From positions 1 through 56,051 of the IMG/VR virus record IMGVR_UViG_3300025000_000126: a stretch of 56,051 nucleotides of DNA; one strand, written 5' to 3'. Position 1 is the first letter of the stretch. The number at the start of each line of letters is the position of its first letter. Shown one piece after another: positions 8,338 through 16,243 of the stretch. The notes below the pieces were generated by a model. That model saw nothing but the letters and a program-made list of their open reading frames with translations. It was not told where the DNA came from and ran no database searches. Source of the DNA: a virus. The position numbers and the translations under genes were made by a program.

Positions 8338-8558
8338 TGAACAGTACTAAAAAAGAGGTTATATCAAAAGAGAAAGAAATAGAATATCCAGTCTTAATGA
8401 AATCAAAATACTCAGATTTTGTTATATTACTTGTAACTCCTAAAGTCGGAACTGTAGTATGGTCAAATGACTATTCATATGAAGTAGGGTATTGGTCATC
8501 CTCTTGGATTAAAGATTCCTTTGATTATTATGATGGAAAGATACTCTTAGAGAACTAA
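8337..8558 (+). CDS. Hypothetical protein, 73 aa
   Basis: Starts in the TAATG overlap at the end of mini-gene 1, whose final codons supply its Shine-Dalgarno. The N-terminus is charged (Lys/Glu). The rest is rich in Tyr, Trp, Ser and Asp with alternating strands. It does not carry the K-R-R-L tail. No family recognised. Confidence 0.6.
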   Translation: MNSTKKEVISKEKEIEYPVLMKSKYSDFVILLVTPKVGTVVWSNDYSYEVGYWSSSWIKDSFDYYDGKILLEN

Positions 8559-8723
8559 ATGAAAACATTTATTAAAAATAACTGGCATTGGTTGTGGAGA
8601 ATACCTGTAAACTTTTTTACTATTTTATCTGGGAGAATTCCAATATGGCTATTAGTAGCTTGTATCTTTATTTTTATGATTGATTTAATTATTCTAGGAA
8701 TAAGACTTCAAGAGGAGTTTTAA
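8559..8723 (+). CDS. Small membrane protein, 54 aa
   Basis: Follows the previous stop directly (TAAATG). An amphipathic Trp/Lys/Arg-rich N-terminus precedes a strong transmembrane segment at about residues 29-48 (I-W-L-L-V-A-C-I-F-I-F-M-I-D-L-I-I-L). One Asp lies inside the membrane run. Inner-membrane protein of unknown role; in the early arm it is more likely superinfection- or takeover-related than lytic. Confidence 0.5.
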   Translation: MKTFIKNNWHWLWRIPVNFFTILSGRIPIWLLVACIFIFMIDLIILGIRLQEEF

Positions 8724-8724
8724 T

Positions 8725-8916
8725 ATGTGCACCTGTAAGAGTGGTTCGATGTGTTCTCGAAAGCATACCATCCTAATCAATGGTATTCCTCAAGTAATCT
8801 TCAAGAGTAAGAAGGAGGCTATTGAGTTCTGTAAATCAGTCAAGAAAGATCCTAAGACTCCTGAAGAGTGGATCTTTGAAATCTCATGTAGCTGTGGAAC
8901 CATTAAGATTGAATAA
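8725..8916 (+). CDS. Cys-rich small protein, 63 aa
   Basis: Six Cys in C-x-C, a single C, C and C-x-C groups (M-C-T-C near the start, S-C-S-C near the end) suggest metal binding. The ribosome site AGAGGAG lies at 8711-8717. The stop overlaps the next ATG (TAATG). No named family. Confidence 0.6.
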   Translation: MCTCKSGSMCSRKHTILINGIPQVIFKSKKEAIEFCKSVKKDPKTPEEWIFEISCSCGTIKIE

Positions 8917-9206
8917 TGGCTATAGTAATCTTTAAGGATGTAGAAAGAATCATTCAGGAGGATGGAGACCAAATACGTCTATTTCCTAATGGTGGTTTTT
9001 TTGATTCTAGAGTTCAGGATATTTTAACTTCTGAAATGAAAAGGCTTCTAACCAATAATAGAAGAAGATTCTCTAAATATAAAAGAACTAGTGATAACTT
9101 TAATCCACCTAAGAAATTCTGTATTAATAATGAAGATTGGGACTGGTATGGTCTTTGGGTGAAGATGTACATACCAGATAACTTCAAGGTGAAGAGGATA
9201 CTATAA
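8916..9206 (+). CDS. Tail-motif gene, diverged member (96 aa)
   Basis: It ends F-K-V-K-R-I-L, encoded by AAGGTGAAGAGGATACTATAATG, the same tail-plus-ribosome-site arrangement as the mini-gene family. It opens with a strand (A-I-V-I-F). The middle is longer than in other members, Arg/Lys- and Asp/Trp-rich, and lacks a clear R-x-I-Y motif. It is therefore either a remote member or an unrelated gene whose 3' end was replaced by a family tail. Confidence 0.6.
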   Translation: MAIVIFKDVERIIQEDGDQIRLFPNGGFFDSRVQDILTSEMKRLLTNNRRRFSKYKRTSDNFNPPKKFCINNEDWDWYGLWVKMYIPDNFKVKRIL

Positions 9207-9658
9207 TGAGAAAAGGAGAACTGTTAGAAGAAGTATTAAGAGCCTCTGGTGCTACTTTCATCGAACGTGGCTCTGGATATAATGAATACAGATTAGGTTC
9301 TAATATTGTCTTCTGGAATGAATTTCCAGAACTCTTCATAGGATTTAGATTAAACGGTAAAGAGATAAATGAACTTGACCTTATAGATTTTATAAGATCT
9401 TATAAGGTCAATAGAAGGTTTGTAAAAGATAATAACGACACCCTTGTAGAGGTTCCTGAAGGACTACCACTCTGTAAGAACTGTAAGTTCTATAATTCAG
9501 TAGGCTTTACTACGTTTTGTAGTTCTGATACGTACAATACAGTAATTGATCCTGTCAATGGAACTAATCAGACCTTTAAGGCTAATTGTTTAGCTTGTAG
9601 GCTTGATATCAATATTAACGGTTGTGGTATCTTCGGGGATAGATATGAGAAAGGTTAA
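9206..9658 (+). CDS. Hypothetical Zn-ribbon protein, 150 aa
   Basis: Starts in the TAATG overlap with gene 8916. Residues 1-75 resemble a small alpha/beta domain. Residues 90-145 hold C-x-x-C (C-K-N-C), then C, C-x-x-C (C-L-A-C) and a final Cys, a plausible zinc-binding knuckle. No specific family assigned. It sits in the run of small genes just before the ATP-grasp gene. Confidence 0.6.
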   Translation: MRKGELLEEVLRASGATFIERGSGYNEYRLGSNIVFWNEFPELFIGFRLNGKEINELDLIDFIRSYKVNRRFVKDNNDTLVEVPEGLPLCKNCKFYNSVGFTTFCSSDTYNTVIDPVNGTNQTFKANCLACRLDININGCGIFGDRYEKG

Positions 9659-9683
9659 ATATAGTGGAAGAAGAGTGGTTTGA

Positions 9684-9803
9684 ATGAAGTATTGGATAAA
9701 GCAGTTCTCGACTTTATCTATTTATAAGTCAAGAAGTATAGCGTTTAGTAGGCTTAATTTCTTTGAGCCATTTATCCAACTATCTATTAAAAGGAGATTG
9801 TAA
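9684..9803 (+). CDS. Tail-motif mini-gene, short form (39 aa)
   Basis: Begins M-K-Y-W-I and ends P-F-I-Q-L-S-I-K-R-R-L. The central S-R-S-I motif and the P-F-I-Q-L run are shared with gene 11035, so these two are clear paralogues. The last codons (AAAAGGAGATTGTAATG) form a ribosome site, here for an 11-codon leader ORF at 9802. Function unknown. Confidence 0.6.
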   Translation: MKYWIKQFSTLSIYKSRSIAFSRLNFFEPFIQLSIKRRL

Positions 9804-9837
9804 TGACTATTAAGGGACAAGATAAACTAGAACGATA
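9802..9837 (+). CDS. Possible 11-aa leader peptide
   Basis: ATG 9802 overlaps the stop of gene 9684 and is served by that gene's AAAAGGAGA. It encodes M-T-I-K-G-Q-D-K-L-E-R and stops at 9837, four bases before a leader with alternative hairpins. It could be a true leader peptide or simply the remnant of a gene lost downstream of the mini-gene. Confidence 0.3.
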
Positions 9838-9840
9838 ATA

Positions 9841-9924
9841 TAGGGTCTACAATCCATTTTCATAAGAAAACAAGTTACCCTACAGGCTATCTACAGAAAA
9901 TCAAATGTAGGTGCCTTGTAGGGT
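9841..9924 (+). promoter_or_regulatory. Structured leader with alternative hairpins, copy A
   Basis: TAGGGT (9841-9846) can pair with ACCCTA (9877-9882), while ACCCTACAGGC (9877-9887) can pair instead with GCCTTGTAGGGT (9913-9924). These are mutually exclusive stems of the attenuator kind. Positions 9842-9884 resemble 10903-10945 (both contain CTACAATCCATTTTC and GAGTTACCCTACA or AAGTTACCCTACA). It lies immediately before the ATP-grasp gene. Confidence 0.5.
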
Positions 9925-9943
9925 CTAGAAGGGGGTATTTATA

Positions 9944-10723
9944 ATGAAACCTATAAGAATCTTACGGTATGGCCCTTCAGACAGCCTTAATAGACTTGTA
10001 GATTCTCTCAGAGAGTCTGAAGTTGATGTTAAGAAACTAAAGATGATCAACAGCTCTTACAGGGGATCTATTGATCATTTCATATTTAATTGGGGATCTT
10101 CAAGCTATAGAAATATAGCTAGTTGTAATATCTTCAATAGACCATCTGCTGTTGCTATTGCAGCTAACAAGCTGGATACATACTATACCTTGGAAAGAGC
10201 TGGACTTAATAATGTCCTTCCAGTGTGGTTTACTGATCCTGATTTAGCTAAGCATTACACTAAGAATGGATGTAAGGTATACTGTCGTACTACTCTTACT
10301 GGGTCTCAAGGGGAAGGGATTATAGTATCTACTGAACCTTCTGAAGTGGTTCATGCTTCTCTCTACACCCTTCAGGCCCCTGTATGTAGGGAAGTGAGAG
10401 TACATGTGTTTGCTGATGAAGTTATCTATTGTACAGAGAAACGTAAGATGAACTCTGAAAGGCTGGAAGAGGAATCTATTGAGTTCTCAAGGGATGTTCG
10501 TAACCTTGAGAATGGATGGGTATTCTGCCAAACAGAAGTACCTGAATCAGTGCAAAGTGTTGCAATTGATGTAGTAGAAAGGCTTGGTTTAGACTTCGGT
10601 GCTGTAGATATTGGTCTCTCTCACAGGAATGAACCTTTCATCTTTGAGGTTAATACAGCACCTGGATTGGAAGGAACTACACTGACTGCTTACAGGGATG
10701 CTATCATTGCACAACTATGTTAG
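9944..10723 (+). CDS. ATP-grasp carboxylate-amine ligase (RimK-like)
   Basis: 259 aa. ATP-grasp enzymes join a carboxylate to an amine through an acylphosphate. The nucleotide-binding loop is seen in T-L-T-G-S-Q-G-E-G-I-I-V at about residues 117-128. Conserved C-terminal metal ligands appear in D-F-G-A-V-D-I-G and in F-E-V-N-T-A-P-G, the standard RimK/D-Ala-D-Ala ligase signature. With the amidoligase at 11162 and the glutamine amidotransferase-like gene at 13176 it forms the peptide-modification set described in phages and bacteria. The substrate may be a host or virion peptide or cell-wall amine; the sequence does not say which. GGGGG lies shortly before the ATG. Confidence 0.85.
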   Translation: MKPIRILRYGPSDSLNRLVDSLRESEVDVKKLKMINSSYRGSIDHFIFNWGSSSYRNIASCNIFNRPSAVAIAANKLDTYYTLERAGLNNVLPVWFTDPDLAKHYTKNGCKVYCRTTLTGSQGEGIIVSTEPSEVVHASLYTLQAPVCREVRVHVFADEVIYCTEKRKMNSERLEEESIEFSRDVRNLENGWVFCQTEVPESVQSVAIDVVERLGLDFGAVDIGLSHRNEPFIFEVNTAPGLEGTTLTAYRDAIIAQLC

Positions 10724-10902
10724 AGTTCCTTTTAGGTACAGAGATTAATTACGCCTGGAGAAGAGGAATCTTATGGTATTCTCCAACCACAAATATGTAT
10801 GGGTGTTATTCCTTTAATCACCCAAAGCGTTATGTAAGGGAAATGTTTAATGGTGACTACCCACGTGGGAGAACTCTATTAAAGGTGAAGAGGAGACTAT
10901 AA
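10717..10902 (+). CDS. Tail-motif mini-gene (61 aa)
   Basis: Starts within the last codons of the ATP-grasp gene (ATGTTAG overlap). It begins M-L-E-F-L-L and ends L-L-K-V-K-R-R-L, encoded by AAAGGTGAAGAGGAGACTATAAGG. The middle is Tyr/Trp/Arg-rich. No ATG follows the tail, which runs instead into leader copy B. Unknown function; family assigned by the N-terminal strand and the tail. Confidence 0.6.
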   Translation: MLEFLLGTEINYAWRRGILWYSPTTNMYGCYSFNHPKRYVREMFNGDYPRGRTLLKVKRRL

Positions 10903-11034
10903 GGTATCTACAATCCATTTTCCATTAAAGATGAGTTACCCTACACACCTATACCTAAAGATTAAACCTAGGGGCCTTCTAGCCCCTTCTAAAGCGAAAT
11001 AAAGTGGAGCTTTTACTTCTAGGAGGTATTTCAT
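10903..11034 (+). promoter_or_regulatory. Structured leader, copy B
   Basis: 10903-10945 repeats the CTACAATCCATTTTC ... GAGTTACCCTACA block of copy A (9842-9884). Downstream, GGGGC-CTTCTA-GCCCC (about 10971-10986) forms a short stem, followed by AGGAGG at 11021-11026, the ribosome site for gene 11035. Two related leaders directly after mini-gene tails suggest the leader travels with them or controls both transcripts. Confidence 0.45.
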
Positions 11035-11160
11035 GTGACATATTGGATACAAGTATGGTCTAGTAGAGATTATCTAGGAGATTCAAGAAGTATTGTAGTC
11101 TCTTATAGAGGTATGTATTTTCCTCCTTTCATACAACTGAAGGTTAAAAGGAGACTGTAA
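11035..11160 (+). CDS. Tail-motif mini-gene, short form (41 aa)
   Basis: GTG start at 11035 with AGGAGG eight bases upstream. It reads V-T-Y-W-I at the start, S-R-S-I-V in the middle and P-F-I-Q-L-K-V-K-R-R-L at the end, and is clearly paralogous to gene 9684. The terminal AAAAGGAGACTGTAAG is the ribosome site for GTG 11162. Unknown function. Confidence 0.6.
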   Translation: MTYWIQVWSSRDYLGDSRSIVVSYRGMYFPPFIQLKVKRRL

Positions 11161-11161
11161 G

Positions 11162-12997
11162 GTGGTAGAGTTCTCCTTAACCTATAAGGATGATGATGGT
11201 TGGTTTCAATTTGTAAGGAGTATAAACTATACTAAAGAAGATATATTTTACTATTTCTATAAGGATGGAGGTCGTATAAGAAGTATACATGATTATAATT
11301 ATTATGATTTAGAAAAACCACTAACTAAAAGGAACCTAACTATGCCTACTCAAACTGAGTGTTTGTGTGTTAACTGTCATGAGAATATTACTGATCCTGA
11401 TTTCAGAGTGGTACTCTACCAGGAAGAGTATCCTGAGATTGAGATTGGTCCTTACTGTGAACAATGCCTTGCAAGAGTTAAGATCTGTAGTGGGTGTCAG
11501 AAACCTGCTATGATAGATACTGTAACTCATGTAGGTAGTGGGTTGCATTACTGTTCTGAGTGTGTAAAAAACCTTGAGATCTGTAGTCACTGTGGATCTC
11601 AGGTAAGTGGTGGTACTACTGTTATAAATGGAAAGAAGGTATGTAACTCCTGTAGGGAGTCTTACTATTTCTTGTGTAAGAGTTGTAATACCTATCACCA
11701 CCAGTATGGCTCAGTATCTCATAATTCCTTTGAGGGTCTTCAAAGAGCTGGTATGTTCAAGAAGTATGGGAATCTTGTATGTAAAGAGTGCTTTGAAAGA
11801 CGTAAGCCATTCTACAAGAAATATGAAGTATCTACCTGTAGTCACTGTGAAAGATACTTTACTATCACTGACCCCTCCCAGACAGAGTTCTGTCAGAGCT
11901 GTTATGATGGTTTTGATACTTGCAGTATCTGTGGTGATAAAAATCCACATGTTCATGCAGCAAGGGTTGAAGGTGAAGGACTTTTTATCTGCAAGAGTTG
12001 TATTAAGAAGTATAACAAATGCGATCACTGTAATCGCTTGACAAAAGATAAACTTCATGTTATAAAAGGTAGAACAAATACCTATACTGTATGCTCTGAG
12101 TGCCACTCTTTTTATCGTATCTGTAAGGTTTGTGGATCATTTACAAGTAATGAAAGTTGTGTCTGTAATACTTGTGATAATACCTACGTAAATAATATCT
12201 GTGAGGTTTGTGGGAGAATTAAGGACGGTTCAGGAAACTGTAGGGTCTGTCATGAATCCTTCATCTACAGGTACTCTGAGAAACCTCCATTGTTCTTCAA
12301 TGTATCAAAAAAGGATAAGACCAAGGATATCTTCTTTGGCTTCGAGAATGAAACTACCTATGGAGACTCTTACACTGATAAGAATATTGCCCTTAAAGAA
12401 ATCTATAAGGTGTATGATCCTACCATCCTCCTGTGTAAGAGTGATGGGTCTATCAGGGGTGAAGGGTTTGAGATAGTTACACAACCAATGACCTATCAGT
12501 TCTTTAATGATACTTCATGGGCTGGTCTCTTCCAGGATGGTATTAAGAAGAGTAAGTCATGTGGACTTCATGTTCATGTAGAACGTCATGCATTCTTATC
12601 TGATATACATCTCTATAAGGTGTGTAATTTTATCTATGAAAATAAACTGTTTATCAAATATATAGTAGGTCGTGATAGTAATGAATACTGTAAGGACTTT
12701 AGGTATAAAGTATCTACAGAGATTAAAAATGCTAAGATGAAGAGAACTGAAAGGCATCAAGCAGTTAACTTCAATAACAGTAATACTATTGAATTCCGCA
12801 TGTTTGCTGGATGTACTACAGAGAAGGAACTTAGATATAAGATTGAGTTTCTTCATGCTCTTGTAACCTACCAGAAGACTACACCTATCAGTACCTGCAA
12901 GGATCTTCTTCTCTTCAAGGAATATGTCAGAGAGAATGAGAAGACTTATTCTAACCTGTTTGTAAAGGTGAAGAGGTATGCCTTGCCGAGGATGTAA
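11162..12997 (+). CDS. Amidoligase with N-terminal zinc ribbons and a fused mini-gene
   Basis: 611 aa. Residues 1-60 (11162-11341) look like a mini-gene without a stop: V-E-F-S-L strand, R-I-R-S-I-H motif, and P-L-T-K-R-N-L tail. ATG 11342 has its own AAAAGGAAC site and is probably the ancestral start (551 aa). Residues 68-370 hold many C-x-x-C pairs, a string of treble-clef or LIM-like zinc ribbons. Residues 390-595 carry amidoligase hallmarks: F-G-F-E-N-E, K-S-D-G-S-I, L-H-V-H-V-E and I-E-F-R-M-F. Amidoligases of the glutamine-synthetase fold form amide or peptide bonds and pair with ATP-grasp and GATase genes, as here. The C-terminus ends F-V-K-V-K-R then a short extension, itself resembling a mini-gene tail and overlapping the next mini-gene start. 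Confidence 0.82.
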   Translation: MVEFSLTYKDDDGWFQFVRSINYTKEDIFYYFYKDGGRIRSIHDYNYYDLEKPLTKRNLTMPTQTECLCVNCHENITDPDFRVVLYQEEYPEIEIGPYCEQCLARVKICSGCQKPAMIDTVTHVGSGLHYCSECVKNLEICSHCGSQVSGGTTVINGKKVCNSCRESYYFLCKSCNTYHHQYGSVSHNSFEGLQRAGMFKKYGNLVCKECFERRKPFYKKYEVSTCSHCERYFTITDPSQTEFCQSCYDGFDTCSICGDKNPHVHAARVEGEGLFICKSCIKKYNKCDHCNRLTKDKLHVIKGRTNTYTVCSECHSFYRICKVCGSFTSNESCVCNTCDNTYVNNICEVCGRIKDGSGNCRVCHESFIYRYSEKPPLFFNVSKKDKTKDIFFGFENETTYGDSYTDKNIALKEIYKVYDPTILLCKSDGSIRGEGFEIVTQPMTYQFFNDTSWAGLFQDGIKKSKSCGLHVHVERHAFLSDIHLYKVCNFIYENKLFIKYIVGRDSNEYCKDFRYKVSTEIKNAKMKRTERHQAVNFNNSNTIEFRMFAGCTTEKELRYKIEFLHALVTYQKTTPISTCKDLLLFKEYVRENEKTYSNLFVKVKRYALPRM

Positions 12998-13172
12998 CCA
13001 ATCAGGAACTAGTATTTCTGATTATAATAGTGAAGTAGAGACCTATGGAATCATTTTGTATAATCACTTTAAAGAGATACGGAATGATATCTATTTATCC
13101 TGTCAGCAGTGTTATGAAGATGACCTCCCAAGTAAAACAACTCTTGGTCTATTAATCAAAAGGAGACTTTAA
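12978..13172 (+). CDS. Tail-motif mini-gene (64 aa)
   Basis: ATG 12978 lies inside the 3' end of the amidoligase, directly after AAGGTGAAGAGG, which is both a family tail sequence and a Shine-Dalgarno. It carries N-D-I-Y-L-S in the middle and ends L-L-I-K-R-R-L (ATCAAAAGGAGACTTTAATATATG), giving the ribosome site for gene 13176. The N-terminus is atypical (C-R-G-C) and may bind metal with a later C-x-x-C. Unknown function. Confidence 0.6.
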   Translation: MPCRGCNQSGTSISDYNSEVETYGIILYNHFKEIRNDIYLSCQQCYEDDLPSKTTLGLLIKRRL

Positions 13173-13175
13173 TAT

Positions 13176-14060
13176 ATGTGCATAGCTATTTATAAGCCTG
13201 TAGGAAAAGAACTCTCTGAGGCTGTACTTAAAACCTGCTTCAATAATAATAATGATGGAGCAGGGTTCGCTTATATTTCAACGGATTATCACGGTGTTAA
13301 GAGGGTAAAGTTAAAGAAGTTTATGAAGTTTGATCAGTTCTATACAGCCTATAAGAGGGCTACTGATACAGCCCCTGACAGCCCCTTCATTATTCACTTT
13401 AGAATTGGTACACATGGTGAGAAGACAGTATACAACTGTCATCCTTTCTATGTGGATAAGAACCTTGTATTCATCCATAATGGTATCATCTCAGGTGTTG
13501 GTACCGACGTTAAGAAGTCAGATACACAACTCTTTAATGATAAGATCTTGAAGAAGCTACCAAAAGGATGGGAATCTAATGAAGCTATCCAAGAGTTGAT
13601 AGCTGATTATATTGGTTACTCTAAGCTCATCTTCCTAAATGTATTAGGTGAAGTGTATATTGTAAATGAGAAGAAAGGTAACTGGAATGATGGTATTTGG
13701 TTTAGTAATGAGTCCTACAAGGAGAGGACATATACACCACATACTACTTATAGCTCTGGAAGATATCCAGTAACTACATACAGAAATAAATGGTGGGAAG
13801 TTTCCTTCCACACGGTAGAGACCTGTGATTTCTGTAATGGTGCTAAACCTCTCAGGTCTCTCACAGTCTATAAGGATATAGATAATCCTCTTGATGTTAT
13901 CTTCATATGCAATCAGTGTCATAAAGAAGTAACTGATAATTGTATTCTTAGTGCTAATGAAATGATTCCTTTGTATAAGTACATAGAGGAAGAGAATAAG
14001 CGTCTTGCAATTGTGCATGACAAAAGTATCTTTACAGATGAACAAACCTATATGATGTAA
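13176..14060 (+). CDS. Class II glutamine amidotransferase-like protein
   Basis: 294 aa. Cys2 directly after the initiator Met (M-C-I-A-I-Y) is the N-terminal nucleophile of Ntn-type amidotransferases, which free ammonia from glutamine. Supporting motifs are D-G-A-G-F-A near residue 27, F-R-I-G-T-H-G near 74 and F-I-H-N-G-I-I-S near 99, the normal substrate-pocket sequence. Residues about 215-250 add C-x-x-C ... C-x-x-C, a zinc ribbon. It likely supplies ammonia to the ATP-grasp/amidoligase pair above. Function in the phage is inferred from context. Confidence 0.8.
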   Translation: MCIAIYKPVGKELSEAVLKTCFNNNNDGAGFAYISTDYHGVKRVKLKKFMKFDQFYTAYKRATDTAPDSPFIIHFRIGTHGEKTVYNCHPFYVDKNLVFIHNGIISGVGTDVKKSDTQLFNDKILKKLPKGWESNEAIQELIADYIGYSKLIFLNVLGEVYIVNEKKGNWNDGIWFSNESYKERTYTPHTTYSSGRYPVTTYRNKWWEVSFHTVETCDFCNGAKPLRSLTVYKDIDNPLDVIFICNQCHKEVTDNCILSANEMIPLYKYIEEENKRLAIVHDKSIFTDEQTYMM

Positions 14061-14065
14061 CCTCT

Positions 14066-14248
14066 ATGAGAATCTTTGCTATTAGAGTTCCTCATAGTTG
14101 CCTAGAAGAGATATATGAAAACTATAGAAGTATATACATAAGTAGACCAAATAATAATTCTAACTATGTATGGCATGGTAGCTTTAGGTCCTGTTGTCAG
14201 ACAAGAAAAACAAAAAGACTATTAGTTAGAAGGTTATATAATGAATAG
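14066..14248 (+). CDS. Tail-motif mini-gene (60 aa)
   Basis: Begins M-R-I-F-A-I-R-V, has Y-R-S-I-Y-I-S in the middle and W-H-G-S-F-R-S, and ends R-L-L-V-R-R-L plus three residues. The R-S-I-Y and H-G-S-F blocks match the next gene (14241), so the two are sister copies. Its last bases overlap the next start (ATAATGAATAG). Confidence 0.65.
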   Translation: MRIFAIRVPHSCLEEIYENYRSIYISRPNNNSNYVWHGSFRSCCQTRKTKRLLVRRLYNE

Positions 14249-14417
14249 AGAATTCTATATTCGAGTAAGAGGTTCAGACGAATATTACCCTGGAAGAGTG
14301 CGGAGTATATACTGTACAGGGAGAGACGGTCTTAATAGAAATAGTGTAGAGAATATATATCATGGTTCTTTTTGTTCTATTAGTGGTAAACTTATCAAGA
14401 AACTAAAGGTGAAATGA
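14241..14417 (+). CDS. Tail-motif mini-gene (58 aa)
   Basis: Begins N-R-E-F-Y-I-R-V, with V-R-S-I-Y-C-T and Y-H-G-S-F-C-S in the middle, and ends K-K-L-K-V-K. The truncated tail (AAAGGTGAAATGA) overlaps the primase-helicase start as ATGA and supplies its AAAGGTG ribosome site. Sister copy of gene 14066. Confidence 0.65.
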   Translation: MNREFYIRVRGSDEYYPGRVRSIYCTGRDGLNRNSVENIYHGSFCSISGKLIKKLKVK

Positions 14418-16030
14418 ATAATAGAGAGTGTCCTAAGTGCAGGGATGTTGGTAGAGATAAGACAGGTGATCACTTATGGCTCATGCGTGACGGAAAGACA
14501 TGGTGCTGTCTGAAACCCTACCATCCTCCCTACTACGAAAGAGATAACGAGGAATGTGAGGCTCCTGAAGAAATGCAAATACAACTAGAAGATGTAAAAA
14601 CTTTACCATGCTACGGAAACATAGATCGAAAGATCAGTAAGGAAACTCATCAGCACTTTAAGGTAAGGACAGAACTTAACGAGACCAACAGAACCCCCTC
14701 AGTTATATACTATCCAGAGACTTCAAGGGGAAAATTCATTGGTTATAAGCAGAGAATATTACCTAAGAGATTTGTTTCCTTACTAAAACCTGAGAGCAAG
14801 GGTTTAGTTCCTGATTTCTTTGGTCAACCTGTATGTCCTCAGACAGGGAAGAGACTTCTCATATGTGCAGGGGAGGAAGATACACTAGCTGCCTATGAGA
14901 TGTTAAAGAGTAAATACCCAGAAGTTGAACCATGTGTTGTAGGATTACCAAGGGGTGAGAGTGGTACTACTACAATCTCTGAGAACCTAGAGTTCCTGAA
15001 AGGGTTTGAAGAGGTTATAATAGGTACTGATATGGATGAAGCTGGCAGGAAAGCAGTCTCCTGCATAGCTCCTATTATTGGAGAGAGGGCTAGAGTTCTT
15101 GTCCTGTCAGAGAAAGATATCTCTGACATGAGGGTTAAGGGGAAAGATAAAGAGTTCATCAATGCTTTCTTCAATGCTAGAGAATATCGTCCAGTTAATG
15201 TGGTATCTGTATCTGATATCCTTGATAGAGCTATTACCCCTAGGCCTTGGGGTTTATCTTATCCCTTTCAGAAACTTACTCAGATGTCTTACGGGTTGAA
15301 GGAAGGTGGTGAGACCATCTCTATTGGTGCTGGTCCAGGGTGTGGAAAGACCACTCTAATGTATCAGATACAGCAACACTTAATGTTTGAACATAAAGAA
15401 CGTATAGCTATCTTCAACCTTGAAGAGAAGGCTGAAGGTGCCTTGAATCATCTCATAGGTACTATGATGAATAAGCCTATTCATAGACCTGATTGTGTAT
15501 ATGATCTTGAGGAAGCTAGAAGGGCTGGTGAATTGCTTGAGGGTAAAGCAGAGTTCTATGATGGTTTCTCTGAGGATTGGAATGAAGTTGAATCTCAAGT
15601 GAGATACTTTGCTAGTAAGGGTATAAGGTTTTACTTTATTGATCCTGTATCTGCATTGGTAGAACACCTCTCCCCTTCAGATGCTAACACAGAGCTTGGT
15701 AGAATCTACAGATCTATTAGAAAGTTTAGGATGGAGCAGGGTCTTACATTCTTTATTGTCAACCACCTTAATAATCCTCAAAGTGGTAAGGATCATGGTG
15801 CTGGAGGGGATGTATATGGGTCACAGTTCTCTGGTAGTAGAGCACAATGGAAGTACTCAACAGCACTGTGGGGTCTGGTAAGGGATCAATTAGCTGATGA
15901 TCCAGATGAGCGTAACAAGGTTAAGCTGTCAGTAATTAAAGACAGATTAGGTGGTAATACTGGGTATGTATACTTGAAGTATAACACAGCAACTGGTAAG
16001 CTGGAGGAAGAGTTCAATGAGGAATTTTAA
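14414..16030 (+). CDS. Primase-helicase (T7 gp4-like)
   Basis: 538 aa, bifunctional replication enzyme that primes and unwinds at the fork. The N-terminal zinc-binding domain has C-P-K-C near residue 5 and C-C about 28 residues later. A TOPRIM domain follows: E in A-G-E-E-D-T near 156 and D-x-D in G-T-D-M-D-E-A-G near 200. The RecA/DnaB-type helicase has Walker A G-P-G-C-G-K-T-T at about 307-314, Walker B F-Y-F-I-D-P near 410 and I-V-N-H-L near 450. Domain order and length are those of T7-type gp4. It lies between mini-genes, upstream of the polymerase. Confidence 0.92.
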   Translation: MNNRECPKCRDVGRDKTGDHLWLMRDGKTWCCLKPYHPPYYERDNEECEAPEEMQIQLEDVKTLPCYGNIDRKISKETHQHFKVRTELNETNRTPSVIYYPETSRGKFIGYKQRILPKRFVSLLKPESKGLVPDFFGQPVCPQTGKRLLICAGEEDTLAAYEMLKSKYPEVEPCVVGLPRGESGTTTISENLEFLKGFEEVIIGTDMDEAGRKAVSCIAPIIGERARVLVLSEKDISDMRVKGKDKEFINAFFNAREYRPVNVVSVSDILDRAITPRPWGLSYPFQKLTQMSYGLKEGGETISIGAGPGCGKTTLMYQIQQHLMFEHKERIAIFNLEEKAEGALNHLIGTMMNKPIHRPDCVYDLEEARRAGELLEGKAEFYDGFSEDWNEVESQVRYFASKGIRFYFIDPVSALVEHLSPSDANTELGRIYRSIRKFRMEQGLTFFIVNHLNNPQSGKDHGAGGDVYGSQFSGSRAQWKYSTALWGLVRDQLADDPDERNKVKLSVIKDRLGGNTGYVYLKYNTATGKLEEEFNEEF

Positions 16031-16243
16031 ATGAACTTCTATGTGTGTAGAGATTATAAAGGCTGTGTACCTAATAGGTTAGATGGAAGACCTTTCTCTA
16101 AAGCCTTCTGGTCAGGTCTTATATACACTGATAGGGGTGTTATTGATAATTATGTATCTATACTTCAGAAGCTAGGACTTTGTAGAGGGGGTATAGTGAG
16201 AGGTCACCAAATTAAACCATTAATAATTAAAAGAGTTCTATGA
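16031..16243 (+). CDS. Tail-motif mini-gene (70 aa)
   Basis: Begins M-N-F-Y-V-C, has G-L-I-Y-T-D in the middle, L-Q-K-L-G, and G-H-Q-I-K-P-L-I-I-K-R-V-L at the end. It is obviously homologous to 16240 and 16467; the first five residues and G-H-Q are shared with 16240. The terminal AAAAGAGTTCTATGA overlaps the next start. The first of three in tandem before the polymerase gene. Confidence 0.75.
   Translation: MNFYVCRDYKGCVPNRLDGRPFSKAFWSGLIYTDRGVIDNYVSILQKLGLCRGGIVRGHQIKPLIIKRVL

Noticed and set aside
11336-12856. Antisense and alternative-frame ORFs over the amidoligase
   Set aside because: Arg/Ser/Thr-rich shadow frames inside a strongly supported gene, without ribosome sites.
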